Shown one piece after another: positions 54,617 through 64,000 of a DNA stretch of 64,000 nt. Within the stretch, counting starts at the first letter, position 1; every line of letters begins with the position of its first letter. The position numbers and the translations under genes were made by a program. A model generated the notes under the pieces. The model did no database searches. It had not been told where the DNA came from and saw nothing but the letters and a program-made list of their open reading frames with translations. The DNA lies in NCBI GenBank assembly GCA_032716605.1, contig CM064502.1:35212932-35276931 (forward strand), read 5' to 3'. This DNA is from Paralithodes platypus (lineage: Eukaryota > Arthropoda > Malacostraca > Decapoda > Lithodidae).

Positions 54617-55675
54617 GAGTCTCCTCAGCTCATCATTTGTTATTCTATTCTGCAGTTTGGCCCCACACTTCCATCTCACCATTCTCATCTCATTAATTTC
54701 CATTCTGTTGACATCCTCTATTTTAACGGCCCATGTTTCTGGGGCATTGCACTTCTAACACATGAGGCATTCTTTTCATAGTCAGAATTGGCAGCAGTTC
54801 TCTGAACTTCCCCCAACCACATCTAATTCTAGCGACAGTGGCAGCCTCGGCCCCATCACCGGCAGAGATGGTATCTCCTAGGTAACAAAGCTTGTCCACC
54901 AGCCTCAATGACTCCTTTCCAAAATTCACAGCCACAGGATCATCATTTAACACAAGCTCGCCCTTGCACACTACGCACTCAAATTTCTCAATTTCTGACT
55001 TATCCTTCGGCAGGGGTCCTTTTATTTTACTACAGCGCTTACTCCAATGGTGCACCCAACATCGACAGACACTACACTGAATCAAGTTAGCGCCCACACC
55101 CTTTCCACACACTGCATATGGGTATGAACCGCTGTTTTCCACATTGCTTCGTCTCAATCTACAAGGCATAACCTTGGTTTTGTTAATATTGACTCATAAA
55201 CCCTTGTTCGCCATGCCCTCTATCCATCTTCTGAATTTGGCCTCAGCATCTTGCACATTGTCAGCTATTAGGACTGAATCGTCTGCATAAAACAATTCCC
55301 ACAGGAGTTCGGATCAAAAATCTCTAGACAGTGCCTCCAGGACCATAATAAAGAGGAGGGGGCTTAACACTGAACCCTGATGAACTAAAACACGGACTGT
55401 GAACTCATCACTCAATACACTGTTCACCCTCACCGCAGTTCGCGAGTACTCATACATCTTCATTATCACATGCACCAGCCACTCTTCCACGCCAAGTTTC
55501 CTCATAGCCCACTGCACAACATCTCTATTCACCCTGTCAAAGGCCTTCTCCAAGTCTACAAACACAAAGTAAAGGTCCCTGCCTTTTAGTAAGTATCTTT
55601 CCTGTATCTGCCTGACTATGAAGATAGCATCGGTTGTACCACATCCTGGCATAAAACAAAACTGCTTATCATCAA
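54617..55675 (-). pseudogene. LINE RT with PHD-like finger in its C-terminal region
   Basis: On the minus strand from 55665 the RT reads FMPGCGTTDAIFIVRQIQER, VFVDLEKAFDRVNRDVVQWA and VHQGSVLSPLLFIMVLEALS. After a stop near 55313 a FYADD catalytic motif lies near 55290. After KTKVMPCRLRRSNVENSG comes a zinc-finger-like block: VCGKGVGANLIQCSVCRCWV, HHWSKRC and FECVVC. Then follow LRLVDKLCYLGDTISAGDG and WGKFRELLPILTMKRM before decay. The finger sits between RT and the C-terminal domain, a known layout in some invertebrate LINEs. The 5' half is missing. Confidence 0.8.
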
Positions 55676-56873
55676 TTGATTTCCCATGTAATGACTTTTG
55701 CTTCCGTGGCCGGGGACCCTCGGAGAGTGCTGAACGCATTACCAAGCTAATCTTCTCGAGCATGGAAGCATACATTCCATTTTCTTTCTCTCAGTCTAAT
55801 GCAAACAAATCTTGATTTACTCACCCTTGTTCCACTGCTGTCCACAACAAGGAGGAAACATTCAAACGGTACTGACGCCTTAAGACTCAAGAATCTCATT
55901 CTTCCTATGTTTCTGCCCAGAACCAAGCCAAATCTGTTCTTCAACTTGCCAACCTCTCTTTCATCAATAATAAATGCACTGAACTATCCAACTCTAGCTC
56001 TTCCCAAGCTTCCTGGCATCTAGCCAAAAACTTCTCCAATAAATTGTCTTCCTCGTCTATCTCTTCCATTTTCCACTCTGATGGCACAACCATAACTTCT
56101 TCCTCTGACAAAGCTGAACTCTTCGCTCAAACTATCAGAACTATCCCAAATTCTTCATCAATACAAAAATCAATTATTCATCTTCTCTCAATATTCTTGG
56201 TGTCTCTTTTTCTTCTGCTCTCACTTGGAAGGACCATATTACCAGTCTTGCTGAGGCAGCCTCCCAGAAGCTTGGTGTGCTCAACCGCCTCAAGGGGTTC
56301 TTTACCCCTGCGCAGCTTCTTGCTCTTTACAGGGACACAGTGCGTCCTTGACTCCTTGTATTGAGTATTGTTCACATGAGTGGGTAGAATCCTCTCACAC
56401 CGCACTCCTAGACAAAGTAGAAAGGAAGGCCTATCATATCATTAATTCCCGCCCAATCACCAACTCTCTGCAAACTCTCTCTCTTCGCCGCAATGTTGCA
56501 TCTCTCTCACTATTCTATCGCTACTACAATAATCAGTGCTCCTCAGAGCTCTCTCAATGTATACCACCTCCTCTACATTGGGTATGTGGTACCCATCTTG
56601 CAGCACAATCCCACCCCTACTCTGTGCAACTCACCAACCCAAGAGTTAAACGTTACTCTCAGTCTTTCTTCTATTAAACAGCTGAGCCCTGGAACTCTCT
56701 CCCTGAATCAGCCTTTTCCTCCTCCTATGACTTAAATTGCTTCAAAATCCGTGTGTCCAGGCATTTTAGCTCAAATGTCTCTTGATTTGGCCCTGTCACT
56801 CTTTCAACTATGGGAGAGGCACTCGCTACAGGCAGTTCTGCCTTTTGTCTCTCTCACTCACATAGAAAAGAAA
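55676..56873 (+). pseudogene. Third Jockey-type LINE copy with internal deletion
   Basis: It begins abruptly with [20 protein letters not shown] after the endonuclease, continues to [17 protein letters not shown], and at about 56137 jumps to SSLNILGVSFSSALTWKDHI. The whole RT palm is therefore missing. The C-terminal part (NRLKGFFTPAQLLALYR, WNSLPESAF) and the 3' end with an A-rich tail near 56866 remain. It is head-to-head with the PHD-finger LINE at 55675. Confidence 0.83.
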
Positions 56874-56878
56874 AAAAC

Positions 56879-57028
56879 TTAAGGAAGCCATACTGGGGAT
56901 CTAAGAGTAGATTATGAGAAGATAAATGCTTAAGAAATTTGGAAGTAAGAATAGTTTCAAAAAAATTAGAGATGCAAGAGATGAGAGCAATTGGAAGATA
57001 GTTGCAGGGTTGAGAACGGTCAACTTTC
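56879..57028 (-). pseudogene. Jockey-type LINE RT finger fragment
   Basis: Minus-strand sequence matches the NYRPIALIS to QYGFLK part of the Jockey-type LINE. It stops exactly at CTTAAGG (TTAA at 56879-56882), directly after the tail of the third copy. Confidence 0.72.
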
Positions 57029-57029
57029 T

Positions 57030-59130
57030 ACAAGACCTGCCAATTCATCTTAGGCAAATAACTGAACTGGCTTGTTCAGCTTTTGCATGGGTATAGATCT
57101 TTGCATACTCAGGTGGTCCGAACAACTCCATTCCCTGTTTAGAAACCTCCTAGGGGGTCATATGGGGGTCTGAACATTTTTAGGGAACATGGTAGTGCCA
57201 GATTGCTCACTGATCCTAACTTGCGTCCATTTTTTAACCCACTTCCCGATGTCGTAGGACACCAAAAACAGGGGTGAATATGTGGACACCCTGGCTCTAT
57301 CAGCTGCGCTAGCAATCATCTCTAGCGTAAACAGGGACCCGGGGAGCTCGGGATGTGTGAAGGGTATACTAGGTCAACAAGACCGTCTGCCCCCCCCCCC
57401 CCCCCCCAGATTTTGCCTCGTCACCAAATATTGGGGAGGTCATAAAACATCTTCAAATTGGTCTTTTTAACTTGATTATAGGATATGTTGTGTGTCGACC
57501 CATATACTACATTTCCCCCAAGTGTCCTTGAGGCAGTTTCATTATACATGTTTTTTTTTGGGTAAAAATAGTGATTCAACACAAACTGAGCGGCCACTGA
57601 AATTGTCCACTGCATAGGGAAGAAATTTAACAATCCCATATAACTCAATTTTCTGATTGTGTTCGAACCTACAAATCTGGTACATGGGGTAAAATGAGCT
57701 GCAAAATTCATTTCTGTAATTAAATTCCATAATGTATCAAAAGATTCCATGCAATCATGCCCGCTCACTTTTTTTCAGACCGCCATAGGCAACAATGAGC
57801 GGGGTTCTGTCCGTAGCTTGTATCCAGTTATAATAGACCTATCCACTCCGGAACCGGGACAGCACATTTGTCATGGGTGATTGTTTGCTGGCTTTATTCC
57901 GGTATTGTTTATACTCTTAGATTCACGAAAATAACATGGTATAAGCTACTTTCAGAGTTCTTTTCAACTGCCTAGTCGTAAAAGCACTATGTCTGGAAAT
58001 GGACATCTAATGGAATATTTTAAAATTCTTAGGGAACTGGCCTGTTCGGAAGCTCAAATTGGACACCTTTGGCAGGTTGTTAGGGAACAATGTCCAAATG
58101 TCGGACAGGATAGGTTTACTTGGGAAATCATGTTTTGACCCTTCACAACTGTATTTTTCTGATAAATATAACTATTTTGGGTATACAAGGGTATTTTCTC
58201 ATACTGAACTAAAAAATTTGGCTAGTTTTTATTTTTGGCAAATACTTTTGTGAGAATATTTGTGCGATATCATTTATTAGTAACCTTTTCAATTTAGTTA
58301 ACCTAAGTATAATTATGTTGGTGAACTGACACAGCCAAACAAAAATTATCTTCCTGTGACGTGTTTGAACCTAACCTAACCTCACTCCACCAAGAACCCC
58401 ACTTTCTAATGATTATTCCAAACATATTTTTAGGTTAACCATTGTAAAATGCCCTTTGTAGAAACTACTTACAATCTCAAGCTGCTATTTCTTCAGATAA
58501 CTGAAATATGTACTAGTCATCACAATGTTCCCTAATATTAGTATCTCGGACAGGCCTGTTGCAAGATAACGTTCCCTAAGAAGTCTCTATTCACAATGTT
58601 CCCTAATATTAGTATTTCGCACAGGCAAGTTGCAAGATAATGTTCCCTAGGAAACTGTCCTGTCCGAATGCCAGGTACGGACTGACCTGAGTCAAGAAAT
58701 GTTCCCTATAGACCTAAAGCAGGCCAGGTTTTTCCAGATTGACACTAAAGCTACCAAATGGTGTATTTGTGTCCCAGATACATTAAAATAACCTTTTAGG
58801 AGTAAAATTTGATGTTGGCTCTCAAGGCAAATAAGGCAGAAATAGGGCTAGTATAACCAAAACTTTGCATGCTTATTATCTAATTAAACTATAATTTTGG
58901 TAAAGCTTGCTCTATTTCTGCCTGTTTTATGAATAGGATATTTCCTTAGGAAATATCATCTTGCAACCGGCTTGTCCATAATAGTTGTGAATACAGACTT
59001 CAACTAGATAGTGTGAGTTTGTTTTGTATTAGCCGCACTCTATCTTTGACAACAGCTGACTAAGCACCTCTAATCCCCTCCCATCAGATCATCGTTATCG
59101 ACCATGGCCCCAAAAGGGATATAATAAAAT
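57030..59130. other. Unassigned DNA with a ~62-bp duplication
   Basis: No gene or known element was recognised. A C19 run lies at 57390-57408. A unit beginning CACAATGTTCCCTAATATTA occurs at 58529 and 58591, and variants of GTTCCCTA near cytosine-rich CCTGTCCGA recur at 58029, 58080, 58650 and 58950. This hints at an old palindromic or tandem element. Confidence 0.5.
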
Positions 59131-59344
59131 ATAAATGCTAAACAGTTTTTATTTGTACAGAGTTGAACCAGGTCCTTGCCCGGCTGCCCCATCCAGAGGG
59201 TCACTTCCATGCCAGCTTTCCCCATCCTCAGGGACATATCCCCACTTCACTGCCTCCTCCATGGGAACAAATCCTTGCCTCAATGCGTCTCTGACAGGGA
59301 TGATAAAGTCGAAAAAAGGTTCACCACCAACTCAAGTTGAATAG

Positions 59345-59700
59345 CAGAATTTATTTTTGGTGAGTCATCTGGTGGAGCAGCCCGGCCAGGTAGTCTATCT
59401 CTGGGTGGAGCAGCCCAGCCAGGTAGCACCCTGCACCGTCTAGAGCTCCGCTTCGTCTGTGTGCTCCGCCCTTCTGTCTTGTGTTTGTACAAATAAATGA
59501 AGTTTAGAATGTATATTTTATTATATATCCTTTTTGGGGGTTATATATTGATTATTTGCTATGTAGTCACCTACAGTATATCCTCCACTTTCTTAACTTT
59601 AGGATCAAGTGACCTAAAATTAATGGAAGTAACTGGTACTGGGGTGCTTCGTACTTATAATTCGTCGTATAGCTAAGTCATGCTTCGTATATTGTAAATC
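59345..59700 (-). repeat. Inverted partial satellite unit
   Basis: The order here (minisatellite GGAGCAGCCCGGCCAGGTAG, then CTAGAGCTCCGC, then TATCCTCCACTTTCTTAACT) is the complement of parts of the tandem unit to the right, rearranged. It marks an inverted edge of the satellite array. Confidence 0.75.
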
Positions 59701-59772
59701 GGAAAATAAAATGGAATTTTTCATGTTTTTCTTTTATTTGTCCTATTTTTTTACAATTGTATCGACAAATTT

Positions 59773-60267
59773 AGCTTTCTCGAAAAAAGATTGCGTGTTA
59801 TTTTTTCCACGACATCTTTCACCCACAAAAATTTAGACCCTCCTGAAAAAAGGTTCACCACCAACTCAAATTCCCCCAACTCACGTTGGACAGCAGAAGA
59901 TCGCCTAAAGATTTGTGTGTTAAAATCACGACAGGGACCCGTACAGCGGCGACGCCGCAGCAGCCCGGCCAGGTAGTCTCTCTCTAGGTGGAGCAGCCCG
60001 GCAAGGTAGTCTCTCTCTGGGTAGAGCAACCCGGCCAGGTAGTCTCTCTCTGGGTGGAGCAGCCCGGCCAGGTAGTCTCTCTCTGGGCGGAGCAGCCCGG
60101 CCAGGTAGTTCTCTCCTAAATTTTTGTGGGTGAAAGATGTCGTGGAAAAATAATTGACAACTCAATTTCTTTAACAGGACAGCGTGAGCGCACTCATTGC
60201 TGCTGATTATGGGCAAGACGTTAGCTAAAAAATCTTTGACTCAGAGAGAGAGAGAGAGACAGACACA

Positions 60268-60302
<35 letters not shown>

Positions 60303-61582
60303 TTACACACTCTCTCTCTCTCTCTGTCATGCTTCGTATAATGCGTCGTATAGCCTAGGTCATGCTTCGTATAATGCGTCGTACAGCGCGGCGATGGCTG
60401 TGACTCGTATCTGGGCAGGACACACGAGGCAGAAGGGCGGAGCACACAGGAGAAGTGGAGCTCTAGACGGTGCAGGGTGCTCCTATGACCAGTGGTGTCC
60501 TGTAGCCTACCCAGTATGGCTGGGCTTCGAGACACCACTGGTAGTGTCACGCAGCCCAGCCAGTGAGCGGGACGCCACCAGTGGTGTCCCGTAGCCCAGC
60601 CTCACTGTGGTGTCCCGTAGCCCAGCCTCACTGTGGTGTCCCGTAGCCACTTCGGCGTGAGGCAGGGCTGCGTGACACTACCAGTGGTGTCCCGTAGCCT
60701 ATAACTGGCTGGGCTGCATGACACCACTGGTGGTGTCCCGTAGCCACTTCGTTCTTAGTAAGAGAATAGGCTATCCATATAGTGCCTTACTAACCTGAAT
60801 TTCTTAGTAAGAGAATAGGCTATTCATATAGTGCCTTACGTGCCTTACTAACCTGAATTTTTTAGTAAGATTTAGGTCACTCGATCCTAAAGTTAAGAAA
60901 GTGGAGGATATAGGTGACTACATAGCAAACAACCAATATATAACCCCCAAAAAGTATATAATATAATATAAATTCTAAACAGTTTTCATTTGTACACCGC
61001 CCTCATATTATTTTAAGTAGCTTTCTCGAAAAAAGATTGCTTGTAATTTTTCCACGACATCTTTCACACACAAAAATTTAGACCCTCCTGAAAAAAGGTT
61101 CAACACCAACTCAAATTCCACCAACTCACGTTGGACAGCAGAAGATCGCCTAAAGATTTGTGTGTTAAAATCACAACAGGGACCCGTACAGCGGCGACGC
61201 CGCAGCAGCCCAGCCAGGTAGTCTCTCTCTAGGTGGAGCAGCCCAGCCAGGTAGTCTCTCTCTGGGTAGAGCAACCCGGCCAGGTAGTCTCTCTCTGGGT
61301 GGAGCAGCCCGACCAGGTAGGCTCTCTCTGGGTGGAGCAACCCGGCCAGGTAGTCTCTCTCTGGGTGGAGCAGCCCGACCAGGTAGTCTCCCTCTGGGTG
61401 GAGCAGCCCGGCCAGGTAGTTCTCTCCTAAATTTTTGTGGGTGAAAGATGTAGTGGAAAAATAATTGACAACTCTATTTCTTTAACAGGACAGCGTGAGT
61501 GCACTCATTGCTGCTGATTATGGGCAAGACGTTAGCTAACAAATCTTTGACTAAGAGAGAGAGAGTGAGAGAGACAGACACA

Positions 61583-61617
<35 letters not shown>

Positions 61618-63920
61618 TTACACACTCTCTCTCTCTCTCTCTGTCATGCTTCGTATAATGCGTAGTATAGCCTAGGTCATGCTTCGTATAATGCGTCGTA
61701 TAGCGCGGCGATGGCTGTGACTCGTATCTGGGCAGGACACACGAGGCAGAAGGGCGGAGCACACAGGAGAAGTGGAGTTCTAGACGGTGCAGGGTGCTCC
61801 TATGACCAGTGGTGTCCCGTAGCCCAGCCTCACTGTGGTGTCCCGTATTCGTATAGCGCGGCGATGGCTGTGACTCGTATCTGGGCAGGACACACGAGGC
61901 AGAAGGGCGGAGGTGTCCCGCAGCCACTTCGTTCTTAGAAAGAGAATAGGCTATCCATATAGTGCCTTACTAACCTGAATTTTTTAGTAAGAGAATAGGC
62001 TATTCATATAGTGCCTTACGTGCCTTACTAACCTGAATTTTTTAGTAAGATTTAGGTCACTCGATCCTAAAGTTAAGAAAGTGGAGGATATAGATGACTA
62101 CATAGCAAACAACCAATATATAACCCCCAAAAAGGATATAATAAAAAAAAAATCTAAACAGTTTTTATTTCTACACTGCCCTCATATTATTTTAAGTAGC
62201 TTTCTCGAAAAAAGATTGCTTGTAATTTTTCCACGACATCTTTCAACCACAAAAATTTAGACCCTCCTGAAAAAAGGTTCACCACCAACTCAAATTCCAT
62301 CAACTCACGATGGACAGCAGAAGATCGCCTAAAGATTTGTGTGTTAAAATCACGACAGGGACCCGTACAGCGGCGACGCCGCAGCAGCCCGGCCAGGTAG
62401 TCTCTCTCTAGGTGGAGCAGCCCGGCCTGGTATTCTCTGTCTGGGTAGAGCAACCCGGCCAGGTAGTCTCTCTCTGGGTGGAGCAGCCCGTACAGGTAGT
62501 CTCTCTCTGGGTGGAGCAGCCCGGCCAGGTAGTTCTCTCCTAAATTTTTATGGGTGAAAGGTGTCGTGGAAAAATAATTGACAACTCAATTTCTTTAACA
62601 GGACAGCGTGAGCGCGCTCATTGCTGCTGATTATGGGCAAGACGTTAGCTAAAAAATCTTTGACTCAGAGAGAGAGAGAGAGAGAGACAGACACAGTGTG
62701 TGTGTGTGTGTGTGAGAGAGAGAAAGAGAGAGAGAGAGTTACACACTCTCTCTCTCTCTGTCATGCTTCATATAATGCGTCATATAGCCTAGGTCATGCT
62801 TCGTATAATGCGTCGTATAGCGCGGCGATGGCTGTGACTCGTATCTGGGCGGGACACACGAGGCAGAAGGGTGGAGCACACAGGAGAAGCGGAGCCCTAG
62901 ACGGTGCAGGGTGCTCCTATGACCAGTGGTGTCCCGTAGCCTACCCAGTGTGGCTGGGCTTCGAGACACCACTGGTAGTGTCACGCAGCCCAGCCAGTGT
63001 GCGGGACACCACCAGTGGTGTCCCATAGCCCAGCCTCACTGTGGTGTCCCGTAGCCACTTCGGCGTGAGGCTGGGCTGCGTGACACTACCAGTGGTGTCC
63101 CGTAGCCTATAAATGGCTGGGCTGCGTGACACCACTGGTGGTGTCCCGTAGCCACTTCGTTCTTAGTAAGAGAATAGGCTATCCATATAGTGCCTTACTA
63201 ACCTGAATTTTTTAGTAAGAGAATAGGCTATTCATATAGTGCCTTACGTGCCTTACTAACCTGAATTTTTTAGTAAGATTTAGGTCACTCGATCCTAAAG
63301 TTAAGAAAGTGGAGGATATAGGTGACTACATAGCAAACAACATATATATATAACCCCAAAAAAGGATATATTAAAATATAAATTCTGAACAGTTTTTATT
63401 TGTACACCGCCCTCATATTATTTTAAGAAGCTTTCTCGAAAAATGATTGCTTGTAATTTTGCCATGACATCTTTCACCCACAAAAATGTAGACCCTCCTG
63501 AAAAAAGGTTCACCACCAACTCAAATTCCACCAACTCACGTTGGACAGCAGAAGATCGCCTAAAGATTTGTGTGTTAAAATCACGACAGAGACCCGTACA
63601 GCGGCGACGCCGCAGCAGCCCGGCCAGGTAGTCTCTCTCTAGGTGGAGCAGCCCGGCCAGGTAGTCTCTCTCTGGCTAGAGAAACCCGGCCAGGTAGTCT
63701 CTCTCTGGGTGGAGCAGCCAGACCAGGTAGTCTCTCTCTGGGTGGAGCAGCCCGGCCAGGTAGTTCTCTCCTAAATTTTTGTTGGTGAAAGATGTGGAAA
63801 AATAATTGACAACTCGATTTCTTTAACAGGACAGCGTGAGCGCGCTCATTGCTACTGATTATGGGCAAGACGTTAGCTAAAAAATCATTGACTCAGAGAG
63901 AGAGAGAGAGACAGACACAG

Positions 63921-63962
<42 letters not shown>

Positions 63963-63978
63963 TTACACACTCTCTCTT
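59773..63978. repeat. ~1.2-kb tandem satellite, 3.5 units
   Basis: The anchor AGCTTTCTCGAAAA occurs at 59773, 61019, 62198 and 63429, giving periods of 1,246, 1,179 and 1,231. Each unit holds, in order, a 33-bp minisatellite, the phrase ATTGACAACTC.ATTTCTTTAACAGGACAGCG, GA/GT/GA runs, a palindrome around GTTACACACTCTC, TGGTGTCCCGTAGCC repeats and a TAGTAAGAGAATAGGCTAT duplication. Unit 2 lacks part of the TGGTGTCCCG block. Open frames repeated between units are by-products. Confidence 0.93.
59962..60112. repeat. 33-bp minisatellite within satellite unit 1
   Basis: About 4.5 copies of the unit GTAGTCTCTCTCTGGGTGG followed by AGCAGCCCGGCCAG. Equivalent arrays occur at about 61205-61425, 62385-62535 and 63615-63765 with different copy numbers, so the minisatellite has varied within each larger unit. 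Confidence 0.9.
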
Positions 63979-64000
63979 GAATACTGCGTTCAATCCTGGT
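63979..64000 (+). mobile_element. Start of another CR1-like LINE fragment
   Basis: The last 22 bases (GAATACTGCGTTCAATCCTG and on) are identical to CR1-like LINE sequence at about 22787, encoding EYCVQSW. A 5'-truncated CR1 copy therefore begins inside the CT run of satellite unit 4 and continues past the window. Confidence 0.7.

Noticed and set aside
60268..63028. Open frames of about 100-135 codons repeated in satellite units
   Set aside because: They cross GA/GT microsatellites and 33-bp minisatellites, differ in frame and length between units, and show no domain.

Overview
This window looks like transposon-rich intergenic DNA from a large eukaryotic genome. The combination of LINE families, long dinucleotide arrays, homopolymer runs and minisatellites suggests a decapod crustacean. 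That is a judgement from sequence style, not a demonstrated identity. I found no cellular protein-coding gene, rRNA or tRNA that I can support. Nearly every long open frame belongs to a retrotransposon or DNA transposon, most of them broken. There is no bacterial-style operon structure.

Layout. 0-14.5 kb: a Ty3/gypsy-class LTR retrotransposon (plus strand) with gag, zinc knuckle, protease, integrase and only then reverse transcriptase/RNase H, the order known for the Gmr1 group. It carries a 482-bp TTAA-flanked insertion and a 1,434-bp hAT-like insertion with a perfect 8-bp target duplication. Its truncated 3' LTR is joined tail-to-tail to the full LTR of a second, inverted and internally deleted copy. 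14.7-24.7 kb: TTAA-flanked miniature elements, a decayed CR1-like LINE, AT arrays, and a Jockey-superfamily LINE into which a 5'-truncated CR1-like LINE has inserted in frame, giving an 813-codon hybrid reading frame. 25-38.4 kb: a polypyrimidine tract, LINE fragments on both strands, a nested pair of TTAA elements, a mariner-like transposase remnant, and a second Jockey-type LINE carrying a CR1 insertion with a foldback 5' end. 38.5-43.9 kb: a 40-bp satellite and a nearly full-length LINE with a PHD-like finger, endonuclease and reverse transcriptase.

44-54.6 kb: a cluster of roughly 300-400-bp TTAA-ended MITEs (about 14 copies across the window), a 66/72-bp minisatellite, and two back-to-back Harbinger-like elements that share a TAA. 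54.6-57 kb: more LINE fragments, one with a zinc finger inside its C-terminal region. 59.3-64 kb: a tandem array of about 1.2-kb units that each contain a 33-bp minisatellite, GA/GT runs and a palindrome.

The elements interact mainly by inserting into one another. TTAA elements enter LINEs and other TTAA elements, CR1 enters Jockey-type LINEs at CTCC/TTT sites, and hAT enters the RNase H of the LTR element. The nesting gives a relative order of insertion. The strongest leads are the Gmr1-like gene order with a SCAN-like capsid, the in-frame LINE-in-LINE hybrid, and the large TTAA MITE family.
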